The notes: generated by a model not told the origin, from the sequence alone. Positions 26,218 through 35,796 are shown, counted from the stretch's first letter. The stretch: 64,000 nt of DNA from an uncultured Lachnospiraceae bacterium (GCA_948473115.1 CAOKWI010000001.1:62001-126000); one strand, 5' to 3'. Program-made: numbers and translations.

Positions 26218-27604
26218 ATGCATGTAAAAATTCAGAATTTTATTTTGCTGTGTATAAGTGTGCTGTTTTATGCAAGCTTTGGCGTAAAGCAATTACTGTT
26301 TCTTTTTCTGTGTATTATGATAACCTTTATCGGAGCGGTGATTGGGGAAAAGTACAATAAGAAATATATTTTGCTGGCGCTTACGGCGAACATTTCATTG
26401 CTTGTGGTGATGAAATATTTGCCTTTTTTCTATGCGAACATAGATGCTCTGTTCAAAAATGGGGGGGGGGGGTGAAACATCACAGCTTTTGCTGCCTGTA
26501 GGATTATCCTTTTATATTTTTCAAAGTTCATCTTATCTGCTGGACGTATATCATGGCAAAGTGCATGTTGAAACAAATATAGTTGATTATGCATTATACG
26601 TATCTTTTTTTGGAACTATTGTTTCAGGCCCCATTCAAAAGGCAAGGAATTTTTTGCCGCAAATAAAAGAAAAGAGAATCATTACCGATAAGGGAATCCA
26701 GAAAGCGGTTCTCTTCTTTTTGTGGGGAATTTTTATCAAAATGGTTATTGCAGACAGACTGACAATGTTTGTCGATACTGTGTGGAATTCGTATGAACAA
26801 TTTGAAGGTCTTACATTGTTTGCGGCGGCGGTGGCATATAGTATTCAAATATATCTTGATTTTTCGGGATATAGTTATATGGCTGTGGGAGTATCTGCTT
26901 TGTTTGGATTTACGCTGACGGAGAATTTCCGGCAGCCTTATCTTGGAATAACTATAGGTGATTTCTGGAAGAGATGGCATATCAGCCTGACGGAATGGTT
27001 TAGAGAATATTTATACATCCCTTTAGGAGGAAACCGGAGGGGGTCGTTTAGAAAATATATGAATATGATTGTTGTTTTCCTGGTCAGTGGTTTATGGCAC
27101 GGCGCGGAGTGGTCCTTTGTAGTCTGGGGAGGAATACATGCCGCCTATCACGTGGTCGGAAACCTAACTGAAAAATGGAGAATTGCATTGTGCGGCAGGT
27201 TAAAAATAAATAGAGAGACTTTTAGCTATGGTTTGTGGCAGAGGCTGTGTGTCTTTTTGATGGCAGCCTTTGCGTGGATATTCTTCAGGGCGCCGACCTT
27301 GGGAGATGCGTTTGGATACATAAAGGGTATGTTTTCCTGCTGGAATCCGTGGGTGTTATTTGATAAGTCATTATACGCTTTAGGCTTGGCAAAGGAGGAA
27401 TGGACCATCTGTGCCTGGGGGATGGTGATTGTTCTGATTACTTCCTATATCGAGGAGAAGGGAAAGCAGATAGGGGAAGTGTTTTGCCTTCAGAACATTG
27501 TTTTTCGATACTTATGCTATTTTGCCCTGTTTATGGCAGTGGCGATATTGGGAGTATACGGGCCGGATTATGATGCGTCGAAATTTATATATATGGGATT
27601 TTAG
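26218..27604 (+). CDS. MBOAT (AlgI/DltB-like) O-acyltransferase, phase-OFF by a G12 tract
   Basis: Membrane-bound O-acyltransferase gene split at a run of 12 G (26461-26472). The first part is 85 codons and ends with TGA directly after the run; the rest reads in the next frame to 27604. Losing one G gives one ~461-residue protein, the normal AlgI length, with the join producing GGGGETSQLLLPVG, followed by the family block SFYIFQSSSYLLDVY. FWKRWHISLTEWFREYLYIPLGG and the catalytic His in SGLWHGAEWSFVVWGGIH are intact. Start 26218 follows CGGAGG. In the ON state it would acylate (for example acetylate) the glycan with the SGNH partner at 27616. Confidence 0.88.
26461..26472 (+). repeat. Poly-G run, 12 G, out of frame (OFF)
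   Basis: Twelve G near codon 82 of the MBOAT gene, directly followed by TGA in the current frame. Eleven or fourteen G restores the full frame. Confidence 0.93.
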
Positions 27605-27615
27605 GAGGCGTGTAT

Positions 27616-29010
27616 ATGTATAAATGTATTTTGAGAAGTTTATCCTTGATCAGTCTGTTTATTGGTTCGATCTGGCTGATAAATACTATTTTTATACCGA
27701 AAAGGTTTGATGGGATAGTGCCGATGAAAAGCTTTTATGCACAGGAGAAAGAGACTATTGACGTACTGTTCCTGGGAAGCAGTCATTGTGGGATGACTAT
27801 AGATACAGGGGTGCTTTGGAAAGATTATGGAATCCCAGGCTTTGTGCTGTGGGGGTCAGGACAGCCTGCCTGGAATAGCTATTATAATCTGCGGGAGGCA
27901 TTGAAAACACAGTCTCCAAAAGCAGTAGTGTTTGAGGTCTACGCGATGAAATATGATTTTGAATATCAGGATGAAGCGAGGCAGAGTATGAACACGGGTG
28001 CAATGAAATTTTCCTTTAACAAATGGGAGGCAATAAAGGCTTCTGCTCCGAGGGAGCGCTGGAGCGATTTAATGCTTGGCTATCCACTGTATCATACACG
28101 TTATAATGAATTAACGAAGGAAGACTTTCTCTTTTTCCCAAACAGCAGGGATTTGGCAGAGAACAAAGGAACAGGAGGATGCAGATGGGGAACAGGGGAG
28201 TTCGAACTGCCGGATGTAAGTGGCATTACAGAGTGTAAGCCTATATTTGAAAAGCAAGAATTATATTTAAGAAAAATGATTGAGCTATGTCAAGAGGAAA
28301 ACATTCCGATTATATTGTATGTTGTGCCATACTGTACGCGGGACAGCGATCAGCCGTACTTTAACAGTGTGGGAAAAATTGCGCAGGAATATGACGTGGA
28401 GTTTCTGGATTTTAACCTGATGGAGGATACAATAAATTTTACGGCAGGGGATGTCTGGACAGATGGAGGCCATGTAAATACAACGGGAGCAAGAAAGATT
28501 ACACGCGCACTTGGCGAGTATCTTAAAGGGCATTATGAACTGGAGGATCATAGGGGTCAGCAACAATATGCCAGCTGGAATGACAATGCTGATATGCTTG
28601 AGAAAGAATATTTGTCTGTGATCCAAAGTAAGGAGGACTATTTTTCAGAAGTATCAGGAACAGAGTATATATGTCTTTATGCACAGAAGGGTGATTATGG
28701 TCTTACGGAAGCAGAGAGAAGTAATGAAAATATGATAATTGTTCAGGAGGCAGACGGCGTGCTGGATATCATGCCGGCAGGCTGGAAGGCGGAAGATAAT
28801 ATGGTCGATCCGGGCGAAAAATTTTCTGTTGATTTATCAAATGGCATTTCGATCCGATGGGAGGAAACGGTATTGTTGGATGAAGCAGGGAACGGTGCCG
28901 CTGCCGTTATATATGATCCGGAGAAAAGAGAAATAATAGATATCGTCATAATGATGGAAAGTACTAATTTTGCATTTGAGCATAAAAATACTTCATTGAA
29001 TACGCTGTAA
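27616..29010 (+). CDS. SGNH-type periplasmic/extracellular acyltransferase partner (DltD/AlgJ-like)
   Basis: 464-residue protein with one N-terminal membrane anchor (SLISLFIGSIWLINTIF) and an outside SGNH fold. The nucleophile block is LFLGSSHCGM near residues 55-64 and the Asp/His block is TDGGHVNTTGARKI near 280. A C-terminal ~150-residue beta-rich extension follows. ATG 27616 is preferred to GTG 27610 because AGGAGG ends seven bases before it. It lies 12 bases after the MBOAT gene, the usual pairing: MBOAT moves acyl groups across the membrane and the SGNH protein transfers them to the polymer. Confidence 0.83.
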   Translation: MYKCILRSLSLISLFIGSIWLINTIFIPKRFDGIVPMKSFYAQEKETIDVLFLGSSHCGMTIDTGVLWKDYGIPGFVLWGSGQPAWNSYYNLREALKTQSPKAVVFEVYAMKYDFEYQDEARQSMNTGAMKFSFNKWEAIKASAPRERWSDLMLGYPLYHTRYNELTKEDFLFFPNSRDLAENKGTGGCRWGTGEFELPDVSGITECKPIFEKQELYLRKMIELCQEENIPIILYVVPYCTRDSDQPYFNSVGKIAQEYDVEFLDFNLMEDTINFTAGDVWTDGGHVNTTGARKITRALGEYLKGHYELEDHRGQQQYASWNDNADMLEKEYLSVIQSKEDYFSEVSGTEYICLYAQKGDYGLTEAERSNENMIIVQEADGVLDIMPAGWKAEDNMVDPGEKFSVDLSNGISIRWEETVLLDEAGNGAAAVIYDPEKREIIDIVIMMESTNFAFEHKNTSLNTL

Positions 29011-29021
29011 AATACGGATGT

Positions 29022-29198
29022 GGGCAAAAGTAACAGTTCAGCCATACGGCACCGCGAAGTCAATAATTGCAGTGTGTCCCATGGGGACACACTCCTGTGC
29101 AATTTTGCGAGACTTGCAGGCGCCAAAATGAGTTGAAAACTCATTTTGTGTGCATTCTCGTAACAGTTTGGCCGAAGGCTGAACTGTTACGGGCAAAA
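29022..29198. mobile_element. MITE-like palindromic element with 8-bp target duplication
   Basis: A 161-base element (29030-29190) bounded by perfect 14-base inverted ends GTAACAGTTCAGCC and GGCTGAACTGTTAC and flanked by the exact direct repeat GGGCAAAA (29022-29029 and 29191-29198). Inside are further hairpins: AGTGTGTCCC/GGGACACACT at 29071-29093, and CAAAATGAGTT/AACTCATTTTG with loop GAA at 29124-29148. No protein is encoded. A partial copy lies at 57317-57385. Confidence 0.85.
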
Positions 29199-29301
29199 TG
29201 TAATTTCATAATACTTATTGTGGAGAAAACTTCCGAAATGTGGTATAGTTAACTAAATTTGTGCTCAAAACAAGAGTAGAAGCTAAGGGGAGAAGCGCAC
29301 A

Positions 29302-31308
29302 ATGAGAATAAAAAGAGAAGTATGGTTTCGCATAATCTGTATTTTATGCACGATCCTTGCTGTAGGTGAAACAGTAGCCGTGCAATTCATTTATTATGAT
29401 ATTTTGAGTAATTCGGATTTGGCGGGTAATTTCCTGGCATCATTTGTTGCGTTACAGGAGCACACGCTGATTCCTCGCGGCTATAATCATACAAGTACGC
29501 TGGGGTTTGAATCACACGTGTGGACGATGGCTTTTCTTCTGCCTTTAACACATAGCATTAAGGAAGCTGCAATAATCTCTAATTTGGTGATGCTTTTTCT
29601 CTTTTTTCTGAGTGCATATTTTCTATTGAGAAGCTTTGCGGTATCCAAAGCAGCTTCATGGATATGGTCTCTCTGTCTGGTGCTTCCATTTAATTCTCAT
29701 ATAGTCAATATGCATGCGGTAAGCCAATTCTATTTGATTCAGTTAATTGGGATTTGCGTTATAATCTGTCTTTTTAATCAGGTTACGAAAACAGAGGGCA
29801 TCTGGAAATATTTGATTTGCGGGGGCGTTCTGTCCTTTCTTGAGGCATTGAACGGTTCCAGGTATGTTTCTCTGATCGTTTTGCCCCTGGCGCTGCTGGG
29901 TGGAATGCTGTTATTGGAGTTTGTCAGGAAAAAGGCGGCAGACCGCAGCCTTGATCAAGAGTGTTCTGCCAGAATGATTTACCTGTTATGTGTAGGGGCA
30001 TGTACGGGATTGGGTTATATCATGTATCATGTAATGTCAAAATCCTTTTCTACGTATGCGGGGCTTTTAGGAATAGATATAGACTATAGTCTTACGAACA
30101 TCTGCAGCCGTATAAAGGAAATCATTCATGTATGGCTGACGGACTGTTGGGCTGTCGATTTAAATAGTTTTCGCACGTCCGCCCTGTCCGGCATTGAATG
30201 TGTAATTTTCCTGCTGTTCTCAATACAACTACTCATTCTTCCGGTGAAGGCTTTGGCACAATCAAAGAATAAGAAGACGAAATACTTTGCTTTTTACATT
30301 ATTGCATCCTTTGGAGTATCATTTTTACTTATGGCTGTCATGGAGTCTGTGATAGTAACAGCCAGATATTTTTACTTTGTTCAGTATTGTATGCTGTTGT
30401 TGCTTCCGATTTTCTTTCATGACAGAAAAGGAAAATTCGGTTTTTATGGTGTGCTTCTGCTTGTAACCACAGCTTGCTTTGCCGTCTTGTCTCAGGCTGC
30501 TATAGTGAAAGACATGAAAGAGGCTTTGCAGCTGAAGGCATCGGGCGGCATGATTGAGGCAGATTATAGAGACGATATCAATGAGTGGCTTATGGCAAAT
30601 GGGTATCAATATGGATATGCGACATACTGGAATGCGAATATTGGCACAGTCAGATCGGATTGTAATGTGGAATATTGTGCAATATCTATTGTGAATGATA
30701 ACAGCATTTATCCTTGGTTTGGCGGAATGGTTCGGGAATATTATCATTCTGCTGATTATAAGGGAAAAACATTTATTTTATTGACCAAAGAGGAAAACAA
30801 CCGGATGAAGGGAGGACTTCCCTGCGGCCACGTGGAAACATATAGTAACGATCTGTATATTGTATATGGATATGAAGAGAATCCATATGATTTCAGCGCA
30901 CAATTATTGCAATATTTCCCGGTTAAAAAAGAAACGGTGATATTGGAAGAGAAGAATTTCTTTACACAGGGAAGCAGAAGGGATAGTAGTATTATTATAA
31001 AAGATAGTAACCTCGGGGGATACCTGGTTTATGGTCCTTATATAAGTTTTCCGGAGAATACGGCATATGATGTTGAATACAATTTTGAGGTGTATCATGA
31101 AAACAATGAGCCCTCCGGTTATGTGGCAGTGATTGCAAATGATACAGAAGAACTAGCCAGAGCGGAAATCACGGGTGCGGGTGAAGTAAGCATAACGTTG
31201 GAGGATGTACCGATACGTTCCAAGGAGGCTCTTATACAGTTTGTCATATACCTTGACGGAGGATGCGATGCCTTGTTTAAGGACATCAGGATAACGCGGG
31301 TACGATAA
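29302..31308 (+). CDS. Polytopic membrane protein, GT-C-like, function unknown
   Basis: 668-residue protein I do not recognise by family name. Residues ~10-400 hold about ten hydrophobic segments, with a first outside loop containing FLASFVALQEHTLIPRGYNHTS, reminiscent of GT-C glycosyltransferases that use polyprenyl-phosphate donors. The last ~250 residues are soluble and beta-rich (GYLVYGPYISFPENTAYDVEYN, ending in YLDGGCDALFKDIRITRVR), like a carbohydrate-binding sandwich. Start 29302 follows AAGGGGAGAAG. It lies downstream of the MITE and is the last + strand gene before the AraC regulator, so it likely belongs to the glycan locus. Confidence 0.75.
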   Translation: MRIKREVWFRIICILCTILAVGETVAVQFIYYDILSNSDLAGNFLASFVALQEHTLIPRGYNHTSTLGFESHVWTMAFLLPLTHSIKEAAIISNLVMLFLFFLSAYFLLRSFAVSKAASWIWSLCLVLPFNSHIVNMHAVSQFYLIQLIGICVIICLFNQVTKTEGIWKYLICGGVLSFLEALNGSRYVSLIVLPLALLGGMLLLEFVRKKAADRSLDQECSARMIYLLCVGACTGLGYIMYHVMSKSFSTYAGLLGIDIDYSLTNICSRIKEIIHVWLTDCWAVDLNSFRTSALSGIECVIFLLFSIQLLILPVKALAQSKNKKTKYFAFYIIASFGVSFLLMAVMESVIVTARYFYFVQYCMLLLLPIFFHDRKGKFGFYGVLLLVTTACFAVLSQAAIVKDMKEALQLKASGGMIEADYRDDINEWLMANGYQYGYATYWNANIGTVRSDCNVEYCAISIVNDNSIYPWFGGMVREYYHSADYKGKTFILLTKEENNRMKGGLPCGHVETYSNDLYIVYGYEENPYDFSAQLLQYFPVKKETVILEEKNFFTQGSRRDSSIIIKDSNLGGYLVYGPYISFPENTAYDVEYNFEVYHENNEPSGYVAVIANDTEELARAEITGAGEVSITLEDVPIRSKEALIQFVIYLDGGCDALFKDIRITRVR

Positions 31309-31361
31309 AAGAGATCACGGACAGGTCGGATTAACGGTACACAGTTAACTATGGTGAGTGG

Positions 31362-32222
31362 TCACCACATCCGGCGAAACTGTCCCGGTGTCGTACCTTC
31401 TACCTTTTTGAAAACACGGGAAAAATAATTGGCATCATTCATGCCGCATTCATGGCTGATTTTGTCAATGGACAGGTCGGTAAAACGCAGGAGTCTTTTG
31501 GCGTGGGTGATTCGGAGCTGCATTAAGTAGCTGTTTATGGAGATACCGAATTTTTCCCGGAAAATGCGTGTGAGATAAAATTTATTGATAAAGAATTTTC
31601 CGGAAAGAAAGTCCAGGGTAATTTTTTCGGTATAATGTGTGTCCAGGTAATTCTTGATGTTTTGCAGACTGTGGTCGCTGTGGGCGGAGTATGAGACGGT
31701 ATTTATATTTTCGCATTCGCCAATCAGGCCAGTGATCAGCGAGACGAGACTGCTGTAGATTTCCATCTCTGCAGACTGTGCATCTGAGGAGGCATGATAA
31801 AAAATATGCTCCCACAGTTGAAGAAAAGCCTCCATGTTGCTTATTTTAAAGGCAGGGGTGCCGCCCGATTCCAGATATTTTTCGTAAATACTTTCCATAT
31901 TTGAACCAAAAAAATGGATCCATTTCAGTTCCCAAAGGTTTTCGGAGGAGTGATGTGAGTACGTTTTCTGACAGTCAATAAACACACAGTCGCCCTGGGA
32001 CAGAGGATAGCTGATATCTTGATACTCGAGGGTTCCACTGCCCTTTGTAACGATAAAAAACAAGTAGGATGGCAGATCCTTTCGGGCACTGACATGGGGC
32101 TGCTGTGCCTGTGATTCTCCGATCTCCTGTAGATAAATCAAATTTCTTTTTGCAAATCCGGAAGCTGTATAAATAATCCGGTTGGTTTTTACCAGGTTTC
32201 CGCTGAATGAAGAGTTTTTCAT
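31362..32222 (-). CDS. AraC-family transcriptional regulator
   Basis: 286-residue regulator with an N-terminal cupin-like sensor (SYPLSQGDCVFIDCQKTYSHH) and a C-terminal pair of helix-turn-helix motifs. The second ends with ISHECGMNDANYFSRVFKKVEGTTPGQFR, the AraC signature. On the minus strand AGGAGA precedes the ATG at 32222. It is transcribed divergently from gmd, so it may control the GDP-sugar genes or itself. The ligand is probably a sugar, judged only from family habit. Confidence 0.92.
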   Translation of the reverse strand: MKNSSFSGNLVKTNRIIYTASGFAKRNLIYLQEIGESQAQQPHVSARKDLPSYLFFIVTKGSGTLEYQDISYPLSQGDCVFIDCQKTYSHHSSENLWELKWIHFFGSNMESIYEKYLESGGTPAFKISNMEAFLQLWEHIFYHASSDAQSAEMEIYSSLVSLITGLIGECENINTVSYSAHSDHSLQNIKNYLDTHYTEKITLDFLSGKFFINKFYLTRIFREKFGISINSYLMQLRITHAKRLLRFTDLSIDKISHECGMNDANYFSRVFKKVEGTTPGQFRRMW

Positions 32223-32253
32223 TATGTATTTCTCCTAAATATTGTAAAAAATG

Positions 32254-32321
32254 CATCACGAAGTGATGGTAAGCCAGCTTGGGCTGGCATGGATTCTGCG
32301 TGGGCAGAATCGGTATACCAT
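32254..32321. repeat. Cluster of hairpins, cloverleaf-like, between araC-type gene and gmd
   Basis: Three perfect hairpins in a row: CATCAC-GAA-GTGATG (32254-32268), GCCAGC-TTGG-GCTGGC (32273-32288) and GATTCTGC-GTGG-GCAGAATC (32292-32311). An outer pair ATGGTA (32266-32271) and TACCAT (32316-32321) encloses the last two. It lies in the leader of the AraC-type gene. Confidence 0.75.
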
Positions 32322-32500
32322 GAAAGAAGGAAATCAAGCCGCTGCTAAGCAGATATTTGATGTCCAAATCATTATACCACAAAAGTCAATATAGTGCTAA
32401 AAGAATGCAACATTAACACTTATTCTGTATGGTAAAAGTTATTAGAATAATAAAGATGCATTTAGAAAAAATAATTATGTCATTAAGAAAGAGGTAAACG

Positions 32501-33559
32501 ATGAAAAAAGCATTAATTACAGGAATAACAGGTCAGGATGGCTCCTATTTGGCGGAGTTTCTTTTGGAGAAGGGATATGAGGTCCATGGAGTTATCAGAA
32601 GGGCTTCTATTTCCAATACGGCGCGGATTGACCATTTGATTGCCGCCAATGCGATCACATTGCATGACGGGGATTTGTCGGATTCGTCCTCTCTGGTCAG
32701 TATTATTGGGAAGGTGCAGCCTGATGAAATATATAACCTTGCCGCGCAGTCGCATGTACAGGTATCCTTTGATGTGCCTGAGTATTCGGGGGATGTGGAT
32801 GCGATCGGCGTACTGCGTATTTTGGAGGCGGTGAGGATACTGGGGCTTACAAAGAAGACCAGGATATATCAGGCTTCCACATCAGAATTGTACGGCAAGG
32901 TGGAGGAAGTGCCTCAGAAGGAAACTACGCCGTTTCATCCTTATAGCCCTTATGCGGTGGCGAAGCAGTATGGTTTTTGGATTACGAAGGAGTATCGTGA
33001 GGCATATGGGATGTTTGCGGTAAACGGTATTTTATTTAATCATGAATCCGAGCGCAGGGGAGAAAATTTTGTAACAAGAAAGATTACTTTGGCCGCCGGC
33101 CGGATTGCGGAAGGACTTCAGGATCATTTGGAACTGGGCAATCTTGATTCTCTTCGCGACTGGGGCTATGCAAAGGATTATGTGGAATGTATGTGGTTGA
33201 TTCTACAGCATGACACACCGGAGGACTTTGTGATTGCAACGGGAGAACAGCATACAGTCAGGAACTTCACGGAAAAAGCGTTTAAGATGAACGGAATCGA
33301 TATAAGATGGGAAGGTGCCGGCATTGATGAGAAGGGATACGACATCGCCACAGGGAAGATGCTGGTATGTGTAAACCCTGCGTGGTTCCGGCCTACGGAT
33401 GTGGATAATCTTTGGGGAGATCCCACAAAGGCAAAGACGGTTCTCGGGTGGAATCCTCAGAAGACTAGCTATGACGAACTGATCCGTATTATGGCAGAGC
33501 ATGACAGACAACTGGCAAAAAGGGAAGCAACGGTAAAAAAGGCATTAGAGGAAGCATAA
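32501..33559 (+). CDS. gmd: GDP-mannose 4,6-dehydratase
   Basis: Converts GDP-mannose to GDP-4-keto-6-deoxymannose. 352 residues. [17 protein letters not shown] (residues 5-21), [10 protein letters not shown], the active-site TSELYG and YAVAK (YxxxK), and [15 protein letters not shown] are all diagnostic. Start 32501 follows AAAGAGGT. It is the first gene of a tight GDP-sugar operon with fcl-like, manC and manA. The AraC-type regulator is divergent, 278 bases upstream. Confidence 0.96.
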   Translation: MKKALITGITGQDGSYLAEFLLEKGYEVHGVIRRASISNTARIDHLIAANAITLHDGDLSDSSSLVSIIGKVQPDEIYNLAAQSHVQVSFDVPEYSGDVDAIGVLRILEAVRILGLTKKTRIYQASTSELYGKVEEVPQKETTPFHPYSPYAVAKQYGFWITKEYREAYGMFAVNGILFNHESERRGENFVTRKITLAAGRIAEGLQDHLELGNLDSLRDWGYAKDYVECMWLILQHDTPEDFVIATGEQHTVRNFTEKAFKMNGIDIRWEGAGIDEKGYDIATGKMLVCVNPAWFRPTDVDNLWGDPTKAKTVLGWNPQKTSYDELIRIMAEHDRQLAKREATVKKALEEA

Positions 33560-34483
33560 ATGGAAAAACAGGATAAGATTGTCGTCTTAGGCTTTGATGT
33601 AATGATAGACACAGCGATCGTAAATGCATTGTATGGTCAAGGCTTTGAGAATGTGATTGAAGTGGTTCAGGAGCAGGTAAATCTCTCTCGCCAGAAAGAG
33701 GTGGAGTCCTTTTTTGAGAGGGAGAAACCGGACTATGTGTTTTTGACGGCACCCATGGCAGGCGGACTTGCGGAAAACCAGGAGCATTTGGCGGATTTTT
33801 TCTATCAGAATATGATCGTTGAAATGAACGTTATCCACTCGGCCTGGAAGAATCAGTGTAAGCAGTTACTGTTTATTGGTTCTTCCAGCATTTATCCGAA
33901 AATGGTGTTGCAGCAGGAACAGGGTGTGGAAGGGGAAGACCTGGAAAAGACAAAGGAAGCGAATGCTTTGGCGAAATTTTCCGGTCTGAAATATTGCGAG
34001 TTTTTGAATAAGCAGTATGGCACTAATTACATTTCCGTCATCCCGACAAATGTCTATGGACCGAAAGATAATTTTCATGTGGAAAAAGGGCGTGTGATTC
34101 CGGCTTTTATCAGTAAGCTACATGCGGCAAAGATTAATAAAAGGCCGGAGGTGTCCTGTTGGGGAACCGGTTCGGCTTTGCGGGACTTTTTGTATGTAGA
34201 CGACTTGGCGGAGGCGTGCGTTTTCCTGATGCGGCACTATCCGCAGGGAGGAACTGTGAATGTTGGCACCGGACGAGAAGTGAGCATTAAAGAATTGGCG
34301 GAAATTATAGCGCGGACGATTGATTATGCGGGGGAAATGCGTTGGGATAAGACAAAACCGGAAGGATTGCCCAGAGTAGCATTGGATATTTCCAGGATGA
34401 ATGATCTGGGATGGAAGGCAAAAGTAGACCTGGAGGAAGGTATTAGGCGAACTTATGCCCATTTTTTGGAGGATATGTCATGA
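33560..34483 (+). CDS. GDP-fucose synthase-like SDR lacking key residues
   Basis: 307 residues, clearly homologous to GDP-L-fucose synthase (Fcl): FIGSSSIYPK, PTNVYGPKDNFH, WGTGSALRDFLYVDDLA, VNVGTGREVSIKELAEII and the C-terminal LGWKAKVDLEEGI. Two core motifs are altered. The NADP loop, normally GxxGMVGSA, reads GFDVMIDTA, so most glycines are gone. The YxxxK catalytic tyrosine is Asn 135 (codon 33962-33964) in NALAK. No in-frame damage is seen and the gene starts right after the gmd stop and overlaps manC by ATGA, so it is expressed. It may be catalytically dead, structural, or use another mechanism. Confidence 0.85.
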   Translation: MEKQDKIVVLGFDVMIDTAIVNALYGQGFENVIEVVQEQVNLSRQKEVESFFEREKPDYVFLTAPMAGGLAENQEHLADFFYQNMIVEMNVIHSAWKNQCKQLLFIGSSSIYPKMVLQQEQGVEGEDLEKTKEANALAKFSGLKYCEFLNKQYGTNYISVIPTNVYGPKDNFHVEKGRVIPAFISKLHAAKINKRPEVSCWGTGSALRDFLYVDDLAEACVFLMRHYPQGGTVNVGTGREVSIKELAEIIARTIDYAGEMRWDKTKPEGLPRVALDISRMNDLGWKAKVDLEEGIRRTYAHFLEDMS

Positions 34484-35796
34484 ACATAGTTTTACTATCA
34501 GGAGGATCGGGAAAGCGCCTTTGGCCTTTGTCCAATGATATCAGAAGCAAGCAGTTTATCAAGCTTTTTAAGGATGATGCCGGGGAGTATGAGTCCATGG
34601 TTCAGCGTGTGTATCGCCAGATCTCTACGGTGGACGCGCAGGCAAAGGTAACCATTGCTACCAGCAAGACGCAGGTATCCGCTATTCATAATCAACTGGG
34701 AGAAGAAGTGGGGATCAGCGTGGAGCCTTGCAGGCGGGACACTTTTCCTGCCATTGCGCTTGCCACGGCGTATCTCCATGACGTGCAGGGAGTGCCGGAG
34801 GAGGAAGCGGTGGTGGTATGCCCTGTGGATCCCTATGTGGAACAGGATTATTTTGAGGCTTTGAAGGATCTGGGGGAGCAGGCCGCCAAGGGGGAGGCAA
34901 ATCTGGTACTTATGGGGATCGAACCGACGTACCCCAGCGAGAAATATGGGTATATTATTCCCTGCGGAAAGGAAACTGTGAGCGAGGTGGAAACCTTTAA
35001 GGAAAAGCCGAATGAGGAGACGGCAAGGGCGTATATCGAGCAGGGCGCGCTTTGGAACGGCGGTGTCTTTGCTTATAAACTGAAATATGTTTTGGATAAG
35101 GCCCATGAACTGATCGATTTTATTGATTATGACGATCTATATCAAAAATATGAGACCCTGGAAAAAATCAGCTTCGACTATGCCGTAGTCGAAAAAGAAA
35201 GTAAGATCCAGGTCATGCGCTTTGGCGGACAGTGGAAGGATCTGGGAACCTGGAACACGCTTACGGAGGCGATGGTAGAAGATTCCATTGGAAATGTCAT
35301 TCCTAATGATACCTGCCAGGAAGTTCATATTGTAAATGAACTGGATATGCCGATCCTCTGTATGGGGCTGAATAATGTGATTGTGTCCGCAAGTCCGGAA
35401 GGGATTCTGGTAGCGGACAAGGAACAGTCTTCGTACATCAAGCCCTACGTGGACAAGCTGGACAATCAGATTATGTTTGCAGAGAAATCATGGGGAAGCT
35501 TCCATGTCCTGGATGTGACCGCGGACAGCATGACGATCAAGGTGACGTTGAATCCGGGGCATCAAATGAATTATCACAGCCACAAATACCGTGACGAGAT
35601 CTGGAACATTATCTCCGGAAAGGGAACGGTGATCATAGACGGCATGAAGCAGGACGTTGAGACTGGGGATGTAGTCACAATGCAGGCGGGCTGCCGGCAT
35701 ACGATTATTGCCGAGACGGAATTGAAAGTGATAGAGGTTCAGCTGGGCAGGGAGATCAGCATCCATGACAAGCAAAAATATCAATTGGAAGAATAG
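34480..35796 (+). CDS. manC: Mannose-1-phosphate guanylyltransferase with C-terminal cupin
   Basis: Makes GDP-mannose from mannose 1-phosphate and GTP. 438 residues. The pyrophosphorylase signature LLSGGSGKRLWPLS is at residues 4-17, then EPCRRDTFPAIALA, VCPVDPYVEQD, and FKEKP. The C-terminal ~100 residues are a mannose-6-phosphate isomerase type II cupin (NPGHQMNYHSHKYRDEIWNIISG). Start 34480 overlaps the previous stop (ATGA) behind GGAGG. It feeds gmd. Confidence 0.95.
   Translation: MNIVLLSGGSGKRLWPLSNDIRSKQFIKLFKDDAGEYESMVQRVYRQISTVDAQAKVTIATSKTQVSAIHNQLGEEVGISVEPCRRDTFPAIALATAYLHDVQGVPEEEAVVVCPVDPYVEQDYFEALKDLGEQAAKGEANLVLMGIEPTYPSEKYGYIIPCGKETVSEVETFKEKPNEETARAYIEQGALWNGGVFAYKLKYVLDKAHELIDFIDYDDLYQKYETLEKISFDYAVVEKESKIQVMRFGGQWKDLGTWNTLTEAMVEDSIGNVIPNDTCQEVHIVNELDMPILCMGLNNVIVSASPEGILVADKEQSSYIKPYVDKLDNQIMFAEKSWGSFHVLDVTADSMTIKVTLNPGHQMNYHSHKYRDEIWNIISGKGTVIIDGMKQDVETGDVVTMQAGCRHTIIAETELKVIEVQLGREISIHDKQKYQLEE

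Noticed and set aside
20615..26472. The two frameshifted genes as plain assembly errors
   Set aside because: Not fully excluded, since long G runs are error-prone. But six long runs in one locus, in coding sequence only, need explaining whatever the exact counts are, so the phase-variation reading was kept.
29067..29252. 61-codon frame in the 29-kb gap
   Set aside because: It is made of the palindromic element and has no start signal.
35765..35796. 32-base overlap of manC and manA as a possible sequencing error
   Set aside because: Both ends read as expected for their families and no later start exists before the conserved manA N-terminus.
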